The position numbers and the translations under genes were made by a program. Below are positions 52,163-59,984 of a stretch of 64,000 nucleotides of DNA, one piece after another. Position 1 is the stretch's first letter. Every line of letters starts with the position of its first letter. The notes under the pieces were generated by a model, which worked only from the letters and a program-made list of their open reading frames with translations, did no database searches and had not been told where the DNA came from. This DNA comes from a virus. The stretch covers positions 1 through 64,000 of the IMG/VR virus record IMGVR_UViG_3300005613_000050; one strand, given 5' to 3'.

Positions 52163-52729
52163 ATGAAAACGATCACACTAAACAAAGAAAATACAATTCA
52201 CATTTTAGGCAATTTGTATAAATGGATTCCAGATAACCACGAGCCGTATAATCTCGTTGTTGAAGACGGGATAGACATCACCACTCGCGGCGGGAATATC
52301 GACACTCACGGCGGTAGCATCTACACCAACGGCGGTCGCATCTACACTAACGGCGGGAATATCTACACTTACGGCGGGAATATCGACACTAACGGCGGGA
52401 ATATCTACACTCGCGGCGGGAATATACACACTCACGGCGGTAGCATCTACACCAACGGCGGACGTATTACATCTAACAAGTTGACTTGCGGAACATTGTA
52501 CTGGCAGTCAATGTCAATACCAGACGTAAAAGAGATTGAGTGCAAAATCGTATATCCAGAAACCTCTACTCGCAGTCATTGGCAAGAACGCCTATCGGAT
52601 TGGGTTGACATAAGCGAAGGATGCTACGAAGAGTTGCTAGAAAAGGTTCGTCCGCATCTCGACGATATTTTAACATCGGAAAAATGGTCAAAATGTGAGC
52701 GCTGGATAATTGGGAGTTGGAGGGCGTGA
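52163..52729 (+). CDS. Octapeptide-repeat protein with likely beta-helix
   Basis: The 188-aa product has about ten tandem 8-residue units between residues 35 and 105, of the form GGNIYTNG, GGSIYTNG and GGRIYTNG. Such IxTxGG repeats build right-handed beta-helices in fibre or adhesive proteins. A separate charged C-terminal half follows. Base use is GC-richer than the neighbours, and the 24-bp units are nearly identical at DNA level. Function unknown, since it is far from tail genes. Confidence 0.7.
   Translation: MKTITLNKENTIHILGNLYKWIPDNHEPYNLVVEDGIDITTRGGNIDTHGGSIYTNGGRIYTNGGNIYTYGGNIDTNGGNIYTRGGNIHTHGGSIYTNGGRITSNKLTCGTLYWQSMSIPDVKEIECKIVYPETSTRSHWQERLSDWVDISEGCYEELLEKVRPHLDDILTSEKWSKCERWIIGSWRA
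52275..52470 (+). repeat. 24-bp tandem repeat array
   Basis: Units such as GGCGGGAATATCTACACT alternate with GGCGGTAGCATCTACACC. About eight near-identical copies, a slippage hotspot that keeps the frame. Confidence 0.85.
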
Positions 52730-52794
52730 TGAAATATATCATATTTGCCTCTGGTGTGGTTCTTTGGTGGGTATTTTGGATTTATATTGCTTAG
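52729..52794 (+). CDS. Tiny membrane peptide (21 aa)
   Basis: MKYIIFASGVVLWWVFWIYI is fully hydrophobic. TTGGAGGG precedes it and the start overlaps the upstream stop. Probably a single membrane helix. Confidence 0.45.
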   Translation: MKYIIFASGVVLWWVFWIYIA

Positions 52795-52802
52795 GAGGAC
52801 GC

Positions 52803-52931
52803 ATGAATGAATTAGACAAGTGCTGTAAGTGTGGATGTGATTTGCGTCGTGACGAAATGACAATGTGCGAATATTGCCAGAAAGAAGTAAACAAACTTAT
52901 CGCTAAAGCAAAGGAGAACGAAGATGAGTGA
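52803..52931 (+). CDS. Zinc-ribbon peptide (42 aa)
   Basis: CCKCGC and CEYC give a four-cysteine zinc site, followed by EVNKLIAKAKENE. This tail is nearly repeated at the end of the next protein. AGGAGG precedes ATG 52803. Confidence 0.6.
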   Translation: MNELDKCCKCGCDLRRDEMTMCEYCQKEVNKLIAKAKENEDE

Positions 52932-53133
52932 GAATACACAAGATATCGAAGAGATTCGCCAACAGCGGGATGTGCTGCTAGAGGCTTGCAAGAAAATAAG
53001 TTATGCAGTCCCCGACCTACTCGATCACTCTTTAGATATTGCGATAATCAAGCGGGCGGTAAAAGTAGCGAAAGCCGCCATCTCAGAAGTAAACAAACTT
53101 ATCGCCAAGGTAAATGAGAACGAAAATGATTAA
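52924..53133 (+). CDS. Hypothetical helical protein (69 aa)
   Basis: Ends EVNKLIAKVNENEND, matching the end of the preceding peptide, with about 30 nearly identical DNA bases. One has probably copied its 3' end from the other. Charged helix otherwise. Confidence 0.6.
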   Translation: MSENTQDIEEIRQQRDVLLEACKKISYAVPDLLDHSLDIAIIKRAVKVAKAAISEVNKLIAKVNENEND

Positions 53134-53163
53134 GAAAGATACATCTTTTTAGAAAGGAAAAGC

Positions 53164-53796
53164 ATGTCTAAAGATGTTATGGCAAAAATCGCGAGCAAAG
53201 ATCGCGCATATTTCAATTTGTTGATTGAAATTCAAAACACTAAAAAGAAATATCCAACTCTGAGAAGTGGACAAAACATATTCAACACAGTACATGATTT
53301 ATACCCAAAAATTGCAAATTATTATCGCAGCGGTGCTATCGATCCATTCTACAAAGATCATCGGATTGATCTATTTTTGAAAGCAGTGCGTAGAGATTTA
53401 GACAAAATGGATAAAGAAGTTAATAACTCAAAGGGGAATGAAATGCCAGCAAAAACAGAAAAGCTGTTGTATTTCCGAAATTGTCTTGGTGGTATTGAAC
53501 TTGCAATTGATGTGGAAGAGATAATAATACCTTATATTGATAGGTATTTCACCTTTTTCCACCATATTGATAGGTCAGATGTTTATAATAGACACCTCAT
53601 TTCAGAATATAAAACTGGGAAAGTGATCGGATGTGGATTAACAAAAGAAAAAGCAATTGAAAATACTGTCACCTCAATCAATAGTATTGGAATAAAAAAG
53701 TTTAACGAAAATATCGAAGACGTAATCGAAAAATATGGTATTATAAACAGCTTGAAACAGGGTGAGGAATGTTGCGCACACAAGGAGAAAGCATGA
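53164..53796 (+). CDS. Hypothetical protein, likely fusion of two small genes
   Basis: The 210-aa frame has two unlike halves joined at EVNNSKGNEMPAKT. At DNA level the join is a palindrome copy (53417) then AAGGGGAATGAAATG, exactly the look of a gene junction in this genome, except that the frame stays open. The second half may also start at ATG 53443. Function unknown. Confidence 0.6.
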   Translation: MSKDVMAKIASKDRAYFNLLIEIQNTKKKYPTLRSGQNIFNTVHDLYPKIANYYRSGAIDPFYKDHRIDLFLKAVRRDLDKMDKEVNNSKGNEMPAKTEKLLYFRNCLGGIELAIDVEEIIIPYIDRYFTFFHHIDRSDVYNRHLISEYKTGKVIGCGLTKEKAIENTVTSINSIGIKKFNENIEDVIEKYGIINSLKQGEECCAHKEKA

Positions 53797-53999
53797 GCAT
53801 TGAATGTGAACCACTCACAGCACAAGAAGCGTTTATTGAAAAGATTGACTCGATCCGTAATCATCTTGGGCAGATCAAAAAACTTGTTGATGGAGCTGAG
53901 AATCAAATGAACCCAGAAAATATCTCGTGGAGTGATGTTAGCGACCTCTGCCATGTTGAAGAAAAATTGAATGAAGTCCTTTTAGGAGAAACAAAATGA
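53793..53999 (+). CDS. Hypothetical protein (68 aa)
   Basis: Acidic helical protein (MSIECEPLTAQEAFIEKIDS). GGAGAAAGC precedes ATG 53793, overlapping the upstream stop. Confidence 0.6.
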   Translation: MSIECEPLTAQEAFIEKIDSIRNHLGQIKKLVDGAENQMNPENISWSDVSDLCHVEEKLNEVLLGETK

Positions 54000-54187
54000 T
54001 GGTCGTACAATGCTATGTATGTGGCTGTGTACGCATCAAGGAAGAAGGCAACAGTAAATATTGGCACTTAGCTTCACATGGTACTTGCAGTGAGTGTTCT
54101 AAGTTAACAACTCAAGAACAAATTCAAAAGGCATACGATTATCATCTTAATTATGTTGAAGAGATGAAGAAAAAAGGAGCCAAATAA
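53996..54187 (+). CDS. Zinc-ribbon protein (63 aa)
   Basis: CYVCGC near the N-terminus and CSEC near residue 31 form a zinc-binding set, then a helix with LTTQEQ encoded by a palindrome variant (54101). Overlaps both neighbours. Confidence 0.65.
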   Translation: MMVVQCYVCGCVRIKEEGNSKYWHLASHGTCSECSKLTTQEQIQKAYDYHLNYVEEMKKKGAK

Positions 54188-54567
54188 TGTGTAATATAGA
54201 TGTAGCAAAAAGCTTTGCTAATGGTGGTAAACCTTGTAAAGTAGCACATATGAGTCATGATGGTGAATGTCTCTATAGTTATAAGGCTACTATCGCCAAA
54301 AAGGTCAATGATGTCTTTTTGATTAATACCCGTGACGGATGGAGTCAAACAACCAAACGCCATATTGGTTTGGTTATGCGGGCTTGCTATCCTAATTACA
54401 TTATTGTTTATGATGTTCTTAAGGGTAAAGATTATAACATCCTTGGCATGAAGAACAATATTCGGCATCTTTTTAAGAAACGAAGAAATGCAAGAACAAT
54501 GAAGAAATATTACAAAAATCTTATTCTATTGGCTATCCGCGATCTTCGCCAATATAAGGAGCTATAA
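54187..54567 (+). CDS. Hypothetical basic protein (126 aa)
   Basis: Beta-rich first half and a strongly basic helical end (HLFKKRRNARTMKKYYKNLI), suggesting nucleic acid contact. Not recognised. One-base overlaps on both sides. Confidence 0.55.
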   Translation: MCNIDVAKSFANGGKPCKVAHMSHDGECLYSYKATIAKKVNDVFLINTRDGWSQTTKRHIGLVMRACYPNYIIVYDVLKGKDYNILGMKNNIRHLFKKRRNARTMKKYYKNLILLAIRDLRQYKEL

Positions 54568-54860
54568 TGAAACCTGTTCTCATTAAATTTCAAAATAGTT
54601 GGCACGTTTATTCTTTTCTTACCCATCTTGAGCTAAAGGAAAATGATCTTGTCGTTTGTAAAAGTTCTTGTGGTTATGATATTGGTCGTGTCTTTAAAGT
54701 TAATAACTTAACACCTAAAGAGACGAAAAATGCTAAAGCTTTTATCGTTCAAAAAATTGATACTGAGACTTACAAAAAAGTAGCAGAAGAATATAAAGTA
54801 GAAAATGCTTTGACTCTTGTTAAACAGATTAAAAAATTATTGGAGGATTATGATGGCTAA
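54567..54860 (+). CDS. Hypothetical protein (97 aa)
   Basis: Small alpha/beta protein (VLIKFQNSWHVYSFLTHLEL) with a PSP1-like look (LVVCKSSCGYDIGRVFKVNN), though weak. A palindrome copy encodes KVNNL at 54697. Overlaps the ligase start. Confidence 0.55.
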   Translation: MKPVLIKFQNSWHVYSFLTHLELKENDLVVCKSSCGYDIGRVFKVNNLTPKETKNAKAFIVQKIDTETYKKVAEEYKVENALTLVKQIKKLLEDYDG

Positions 54861-55860
54861 ACGTGAGTTCCTAATGCTCGCTCATGTCTATAAGAATCAA
54901 CCTGTTGCAGATTGGTATGTGAGCGAGAAACTTGATGGTATGCGATGCTTTTGGGATGGTGGCATAACACGAGGTATGCTTAAGGTAGATGTGCCTTGGG
55001 CGAATTGTGCTAAAGATGCCCGTTATAAAGAAACACAATATAGCACAGGCTTATGGTCACGTTATGGTAGTGTGATACACGCTCCTGATTGGTGGCTCGA
55101 CGCTTTACCTAATATGTTTCTTGATGGTGAGCTTTATACTAAAATCAATGATCGTCAGAATCTTATGTCTACGGTTAAACAGCTTATACCCGATGATCGT
55201 TGGGTTGATGTATTCTATTATTGTTTCGATTCACCTGCACCTGAAAGTATTTTTGCAGCAGGGCGGATCAATACAACGAACTTCAAGAAAGACATGAAAG
55301 ATTGTCTGGCTTTTGTGAAGTCTAAGAATCCTGATGTTACAATCAATTTTGGTACAAACTTTGAGGCTGTTTATAAGGTTCTTAAAGCCTTTTGTATTGG
55401 TGGTCGGGCTATAGCACATAAGCAAGAAGAAGTTAGTAACTTAAATCAACAGCTTCTTGAGGTTAGCGAAGCAGGTGGTGAGGGTCTTATTGTTCGTAAC
55501 CCAAAAGCAGTATGGGTTCCTCAACGGTCAAAGAACCTTTTGAAGCTAAAGAAATTCGAAGATGATGAAGGTACTGTTGTTGGCTATGTTACTGGGCGAG
55601 GTAAGTTGCTTGGTAAAATGGGTGCTTTAATCCTCGACTATAAAGGGCAGCGTTTAGAGCTTAGTGGTTTCACTGATGCAGAGCGCGAACTTAATGATAC
55701 TTTTTGGGCTGAAAATCATATTGCCCATGAATGCCCAGAGTCTGTTTGGTGTGAACATTTTCCACGAGGAAGTAAAGTCACTTTTAAATATCGCGGGAAG
55801 AGTCGTGATGGTATCCCACAAGAAGCTCGTTATTGGAGGAAATATAATGAACTTGGGTAA
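54853..55860 (+). CDS. ATP-dependent DNA ligase
   Basis: The 335-aa product has motif I EKLDGMRCFWDG with the adenylated Lys26, motif III FLDGELYTK, motif IV EGLIVRNP and motif V LLKLKKF, plus a C-terminal OB-fold (GALILDYKGQRLELSGF, VTFKYRGKSRDGIPQEARYW). It seals nicks in phage DNA. ATG 54853 is favoured over 54850 by TTGGAGG spacing. A palindrome copy (55430) encodes EVSNL. Confidence 0.92.
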   Translation: MAKREFLMLAHVYKNQPVADWYVSEKLDGMRCFWDGGITRGMLKVDVPWANCAKDARYKETQYSTGLWSRYGSVIHAPDWWLDALPNMFLDGELYTKINDRQNLMSTVKQLIPDDRWVDVFYYCFDSPAPESIFAAGRINTTNFKKDMKDCLAFVKSKNPDVTINFGTNFEAVYKVLKAFCIGGRAIAHKQEEVSNLNQQLLEVSEAGGEGLIVRNPKAVWVPQRSKNLLKLKKFEDDEGTVVGYVTGRGKLLGKMGALILDYKGQRLELSGFTDAERELNDTFWAENHIAHECPESVWCEHFPRGSKVTFKYRGKSRDGIPQEARYWRKYNELG

Positions 55861-55909
55861 GATGAAAAACGAGTTTTACAGCTATTTTAAGGAGAAAAAT
55901 AATGATTGA
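55847..55909 (+). CDS. Tiny peptide after the ligase (20 aa)
   Basis: MNLGKMKNEFYSYFKEKNND, with GGAGGA six bases upstream. It overlaps both neighbours. Could be a linking peptide or spurious. Confidence 0.4.
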   Translation: MNLGKMKNEFYSYFKEKNND

Positions 55910-56354
55910 ATATACTGTAAGAGTTTATAAGCACAAGACTGAGTGGCGGTTAAATGGCGATTTGCATCGAGAAGGAGGTTTGCCTGCTATTGAATATGCT
56001 GACGGCTGCAGAGCATGGTACGTCAATGGCAAACGCCATCGCGAAAATGATCTCCCTGCTATTGAATATGCTATTGAATATGCTAATGGCTGCAGAGTAT
56101 GGTACGTCAATGGCAAACGCCATCGCGAAAATGATCTCCCTGCTATTGAATATGCTGACGGCTACAAGGCATGGTACGTCAATGGCAAACGCCATCGCGA
56201 AGGTGATCTCCCTGCTATTGAATGGAGTGACGGTGATAAAGAGTGGTGGGTCAATGGCGTTCGTCAACCTGACCCGACAAAGGTAAAAGAAATGACACTT
56301 GCCGAAGTCTGTGCAGAACTTGGTCATAATATTAAGATTATTAAGGAGAAATAA
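55902..56354 (+). CDS. YwqK/MORN-like repeat protein
   Basis: The 150-aa product has four units of about 23 residues (HRENDLPAIEYADGCKAWYV type, each starting NGKRHRE), like the toxin-antitoxin YwqK-type repeats common in large phages. One unit contains a five-residue insertion (IEYAIEYA) from a short duplication. Units are nearly identical in DNA (56029-56215), so recent expansion is likely. Confidence 0.75.
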   Translation: MIEYTVRVYKHKTEWRLNGDLHREGGLPAIEYADGCRAWYVNGKRHRENDLPAIEYAIEYANGCRVWYVNGKRHRENDLPAIEYADGYKAWYVNGKRHREGDLPAIEWSDGDKEWWVNGVRQPDPTKVKEMTLAEVCAELGHNIKIIKEK

Positions 56355-56968
56355 TGAAATACTTTGAAGACCTAACAGACAAAGAGATTCTCGCACTTAC
56401 AGATAAAGAGATCGAACATTATTGTTATTTACGCACAGCACAAGAAGGGTTGACTTTTGTCCCGAAGCCAAGTTTACCAGAACCTAAGAAACCGAATATC
56501 CAAAAGACTGTGACAATGTTTGAAGCTTGTGGGGTACTGTTTGGTTGTTTGGCTAATGCCGAAGAGTTTCTTGAGTTAAGCCCGTGTACATCTACTTATG
56601 ATTATGCTTTTGGTGGGTATGATTATCCTTGGGTTGAAGAACACAGTGAAGAGATAACAACAAAACGGTTTTATAGTAAAGAGAATGTTGAGAATCTTAA
56701 AGTTGAACTTCAAGAATATAATGAGAAGAAAAGTGCTTATGATGCAGAACAAAATACTTATAATACTTTTCTGCGTAAACTCAAAGAACTAAATAAATCT
56801 ATTTTTGATAAGGTCAATGAACTCAAGAAGCAAGAGCAACATAAAAAGCACTTAAAGAAACAATATGATAATTATCTTGAGTTAGCAAATCAAGATGAAG
56901 AGATTGCAAAGAACTTCTTCATTAAGGCTTACAGCGAGGAGGAATATAATGATCTATGTAATCAGTAA
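56354..56968 (+). CDS. Coiled-coil hypothetical protein (204 aa)
   Basis: Mixed N-terminal domain with FGGYDYPWVEEHSEEITTKR, then a long helical part (KVELQEYNEKKSAYDAEQNT). A palindrome variant at 56880 encodes ELANQ. Unrecognised, overlaps the glutaredoxin-like gene. Confidence 0.6.
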   Translation: MKYFEDLTDKEILALTDKEIEHYCYLRTAQEGLTFVPKPSLPEPKKPNIQKTVTMFEACGVLFGCLANAEEFLELSPCTSTYDYAFGGYDYPWVEEHSEEITTKRFYSKENVENLKVELQEYNEKKSAYDAEQNTYNTFLRKLKELNKSIFDKVNELKKQEQHKKHLKKQYDNYLELANQDEEIAKNFFIKAYSEEEYNDLCNQ

Positions 56969-57200
56969 AAAAGGTTGTGGTAAATGCGAAGCAGCGAAAG
57001 ATAAACTTAAGGTTCTTGATTTGGAGTATGAAGAGCATGATGAATCTGAACTTCAAGGTTCTGATTCTACATTAACAGCAGAACAAAAATCTGAGGCTAT
57101 GGCTGAATATATTCAGTCTGGAACTTTACCTGTTATTATTATTAAGGATAGAGCTTATAGTTATCCAAAAGCTATGAAGGAGCTTAAAAATGCTAACTAA
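56949..57200 (+). CDS. Glutaredoxin-like protein
   Basis: The 83-aa product begins MIYVISKKGCGKCEAAKDKL with a CGKC redox pair (Cys10, Cys13) and has a cis-Pro segment GTLPVIIIKDRAYSYPKAM. It likely reduces a ribonucleotide reductase or another phage enzyme. ATG 56949 has a GAGGAGG-type ribosome site. Suits the nearby NrdD-like fragment and ThyX. Confidence 0.8.
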   Translation: MIYVISKKGCGKCEAAKDKLKVLDLEYEEHDESELQGSDSTLTAEQKSEAMAEYIQSGTLPVIIIKDRAYSYPKAMKELKNAN

Positions 57201-57462
57201 ATCAGAGATTGATAAAGTGGTAGCTATTAGGACTAAGCTATCTAATATTGATACTATTTTAAATGAGATTGAACAAGCAACAGAATACAACATACACATA
57301 GCTTTTTTGCAGTCAGGTTATTATGAACGTTATGGGGAGGCTGAGTTATTTTTTAAACGGCGTCCACTTAAATTAGCTATTATGGCATTAATAAAAAACT
57401 ATTTAGACAAAGAGTGTAAAGAGTTAAATACCGAATTATCAAAGTATGTTGAAGATGTTTAA
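57190..57462 (+). CDS. Hypothetical helical protein (90 aa)
   Basis: Helical, basic middle, unrecognised. AAGGAG before ATG 57190, overlapping the upstream stop. Structure may be a three-helix bundle. Confidence 0.55.
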   Translation: MLTKSEIDKVVAIRTKLSNIDTILNEIEQATEYNIHIAFLQSGYYERYGEAELFFKRRPLKLAIMALIKNYLDKECKELNTELSKYVEDV

Positions 57463-57586
57463 GGTACTCTTGTGTTGCTACCTTATTATTAGTGGTCTTG
57501 GTATAGCTCATGATCCTGAAAATATTGGCAACTATATTATTCATGGTTTGGTTCTTTTGGCTTTAAGGAGTTATGATGATCGTTAA
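57455..57586 (+). CDS. Small membrane protein (43 aa)
   Basis: MFKVLLCCYLIISGLGIAHD and on, two hydrophobic stretches around a polar loop. Overlaps the previous gene by eight bases. No strong ribosome site, so probably coupled. Confidence 0.45.
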   Translation: MFKVLLCCYLIISGLGIAHDPENIGNYIIHGLVLLALRSYDDR

Positions 57587-57794
57587 ATCTAAGAAGCTAG
57601 GTTATATTCAAGACCATTAAAGACCTTAAAGAAGCAGGGTACACCGAATATATTAAAGTCTTTAAGGTTGATACTGGACTTAAAGATATATATATGGCGG
57701 AAAAATCTACCGTCTTACGTTCAAAGATTCTACTTTTAATGTTATTGTTGAATCAAAATATAAATCTAAAGTTACTAACTTAAAGGAGAAATAA
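57576..57794 (+). pseudogene. Small gene broken by two compensating frameshifts
   Basis: AAGGAG and ATG 57576 start MIVKSKKLGYI, but the frame stops at 57618. One base forward the sequence reads FKTIKDLKEAGYTEYIKVFK, and after about 57692 the first frame returns as GGKIYRLTFKDSTFNVIVES and ends KEK. Two opposite single-base changes fit, so the gene may be degraded or the reads in error. Confidence 0.55.
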
Positions 57795-57982
57795 TGAAAA
57801 ACGGATATCTTGTAGTCGCTATTGTTTTAATTATCTGCCTTACGTTTTACAATTGTATCGCACGCATCTGTGAGTATGGCGAAAATACAACTTGGGAATC
57901 GGTAGAGATTGAGAAAGCAAAACAGAATTCAACTGGATATTGGCAAGGAAAGTATGAAGGTGCCATGAAGAAGGAGAAATAA
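57794..57982 (+). CDS. Small membrane protein of the KEK array
   Basis: The 62-aa product has one N-terminal membrane helix (YLVVAIVLIICLTFYNCI) and a charged tail ending KKEK. Start follows AAGGAGAAATA. Function unknown. Confidence 0.6.
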   Translation: MKNGYLVVAIVLIICLTFYNCIARICEYGENTTWESVEIEKAKQNSTGYWQGKYEGAMKKEK

Positions 57983-58208
57983 TGGCTAACGTTATCCGTA
58001 GTGAAAAGGTAAAGACCGTGAATGGTGGCTCGAATATTGTGATGGAGAGATTACGTTGAAGTGTTCTTGCGACGGTCGCGAATACTATGTTTTGTCAATT
58101 ACGGAAGAAGGCGAAATCGCACGCCATAGCGATGTTGCGAAGGATGGCGCTTTGCCTGAACTTAATCTTGACGAGGATGGGCTGGTCAAAATCGGAAAGG
58201 AGAAATAA
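57982..58208 (+). pseudogene. Frameshifted small gene of the KEK array
   Basis: ATG 57982 encodes MANVIRSEK, then the frame ends after 25 codons. One more A in the run GAAAAGG gives GKDREWWLEYCDGEITLKCS and an open frame to KEK at 58208. Its start resembles MANVMCGEKGKDRE at 58626, which keeps five A, so this copy has lost one base (or the assembly has). Confidence 0.65.
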
Positions 58209-58435
58209 TGATTAAATCTGTTTTTGTAAATTATGAAGCGTTCGGTGCGGAGTTCGCAAACAGCGATGCGGAGGCACAGGCTATGTTTTTCCGTGGGGTT
58301 GCGCGTGAGTTAATGCACTGGGAAAGTAACCACTTGAAGCAGCTTCAATTTTCTAGCGTGGCAGACTTTTTGACAGAAAAAGACAAGGTAGAACTGGAGA
58401 ATGCGCTTGCAATGCTATACTATAAGGAGAAATAA
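58208..58435 (+). CDS. Hypothetical protein (75 aa)
   Basis: Helical protein (FRGVARELMHWESNHLKQLQ) ending YKEK. GC-richer than its surroundings. Member of the KEK array. Confidence 0.6.
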   Translation: MIKSVFVNYEAFGAEFANSDAEAQAMFFRGVARELMHWESNHLKQLQFSSVADFLTEKDKVELENALAMLYYKEK

Positions 58436-58614
58436 TGGATACGACTGTATTGTCTTATATTGGGTTAGCCTACTGCGCATGGGTATTTACGGTATTCACC
58501 TGGAATAGGTGTATTGCAATCGGTGGCGCTGAGTGCGATGAGCCTAACACTATGGGCGTATACATGGCTATTGCATTACCTGTTTTTGTATGGTGCATGA
58601 AAACTTTATTCTAA
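58435..58614 (+). CDS. Two-helix membrane protein (59 aa)
   Basis: MDTTVLSYIGLAYCAWVFTV and a second hydrophobic helix VYMAIALPVFVWCMKTLF. AAGGAGAAATA before ATG. Loop has a Cys pair. Confidence 0.55.
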   Translation: MDTTVLSYIGLAYCAWVFTVFTWNRCIAIGGAECDEPNTMGVYMAIALPVFVWCMKTLF

Positions 58615-58625
58615 AAGGAGAAATA

Positions 58626-59204
58626 ATGGCTAATGTGATGTGTGGTGAAAAAGGTAAAGACCGTGAAATGGACATACAAATTGGTGATGTTTGGGGAAGC
58701 GATGAGTTTATTTACGAGATTGTTGGTTATGCTACCGATGGGTTTGGGTACAAGTGTACTTATACAACCGATGGGTATACTTCTTACAACAGTGCAAATA
58801 GCGAATACATAATGAAAAACACCAAGCTCATGTCTCGCATGGTTGACGGCAAGCGCATTGACCGTCCGGAGGCTGATCAGTATTGCACTCTCGATGAGTG
58901 CATAATCTTTGAACTCGGAACCGACGACGAATGGAATGCTTTGGCGTGCAAAGGAACAGTCACACTCGACGACAACGGTGAGTTGCCGAAGCCGAAGAGA
59001 ACCCGTAAAATGTATTCATGGGGGGATGCGTGTAAAATTGCTGAGAAGAACAGGGGGTTGATAATGGAGACAATTAACCTCAAATTTGTTATTTCCGCAT
59101 TCTTTTTCACCGAAGACGGAGATATGCTTATACCAGACGCAGGCAACTTTTATCCAAAGTCAGCACATATATGTGCAAAATGGTCTATACGAAAGGAGAA
59201 ATAA
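58626..59204 (+). CDS. Hypothetical protein, paralog of the 59204 gene
   Basis: The 192-aa product shares the LMSRMVDGKRIDRPEA and DDNGELPKP segments with the next protein and MANVMCGEKGKDRE with the broken 57982 gene. It looks like a mosaic of duplicated parts. No known domain recognised. Ends KEK. Confidence 0.65.
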   Translation: MANVMCGEKGKDREMDIQIGDVWGSDEFIYEIVGYATDGFGYKCTYTTDGYTSYNSANSEYIMKNTKLMSRMVDGKRIDRPEADQYCTLDECIIFELGTDDEWNALACKGTVTLDDNGELPKPKRTRKMYSWGDACKIAEKNRGLIMETINLKFVISAFFFTEDGDMLIPDAGNFYPKSAHICAKWSIRKEK

Positions 59205-59806
59205 TGGACGTACAAGTTAGAGATGTTTTTGAAGTAACTGGGAATCGCACAGATATTGTTTATGTACATGGACTAATCGGTGGTGAAGCGGTATGTTCAT
59301 ATAACCGAAATGGGTGTTTACGCGCGTGCACAATGGACATTGTCAGCCTATCGACTAAAAAGCTCCTGTCTCGCATGGTTGACGGTAAGCGTGTTGAGCG
59401 TCCGAAGGCTGGGGGACCGTGTACTTGGGCTCAGTTCAGGACGTTTGAGATTGGTACATTTGAGGAATGGGCGTTTGCTTGCGATAATAATGGTGATTGT
59501 AGTCCTATTCTCAACGATAACGGTGAGTTACCAACTCAAAAGCCAGAACCCAAAGACTATGTGGATTGTCCGGTTAAAGAAAACTCGGAAAGTTATTATT
59601 ACACAGAGCCAAGCGGAGGTACTTTTGATATCACACGCGCACCCAGTCGAAAAGGCTTCATGGGCTACGTCTGGGACGTTGATGGCAAGGAAGGACGGGG
59701 CGGTGTTTATGTTCTTTGGCGAGACAAGGGTGGGCGATTGTGGGACTGGTATAAAGAAGGTCGCACACTCGAACGCTGCAAAGCTGTACGTTATGCTAAT
59801 ACTTAG
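59204..59806 (+). CDS. Hypothetical protein, paralog of the 58626 gene
   Basis: The 200-aa product has the same LLSRMVDGKRVERPKA and NDNGELP segments. The C-terminal part (GFMGYVWDVDGKEGRGGVYV) is separate. A palindrome variant at 59525 encodes ELPTQ. Unknown function. Confidence 0.65.
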   Translation: MDVQVRDVFEVTGNRTDIVYVHGLIGGEAVCSYNRNGCLRACTMDIVSLSTKKLLSRMVDGKRVERPKAGGPCTWAQFRTFEIGTFEEWAFACDNNGDCSPILNDNGELPTQKPEPKDYVDCPVKENSESYYYTEPSGGTFDITRAPSRKGFMGYVWDVDGKEGRGGVYVLWRDKGGRLWDWYKEGRTLERCKAVRYANT

Positions 59807-59984
59807 TCATACGAGTTACCAACTCAAAACAGATAAGTATATTATTAAAGGGAACCCTTATCATATTAAGAAACTTTTGAAAATGACGGAAGGGAGATTC
59901 TGGCAATATGTCCGAAAAAATAAAATGTCCGCGGTGCGGTATAATGTGCAAGAGACACTCTCGACGAAAACGAAGAGTCCTTGA
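59793..59984 (+). CDS. Possible small protein (63 aa)
   Basis: MLILSHTSYQLKTDKYIIKG and on, basic. A palindrome variant (59813) lies in the frame that would give a stop, and its T is replaced by C. No ribosome site is seen and it overlaps the next gene by 77 bases, so the call is weak. Confidence 0.35.
   Translation: MLILSHTSYQLKTDKYIIKGNPYHIKKLLKMTEGRFWQYVRKNKMSAVRYNVQETLSTKTKSP

Noticed and set aside
52275-52470. The 24-bp repeat run as a CRISPR array
   Set aside because: It is continuous coding sequence with an open frame of glycine-rich octapeptides and no spacers.
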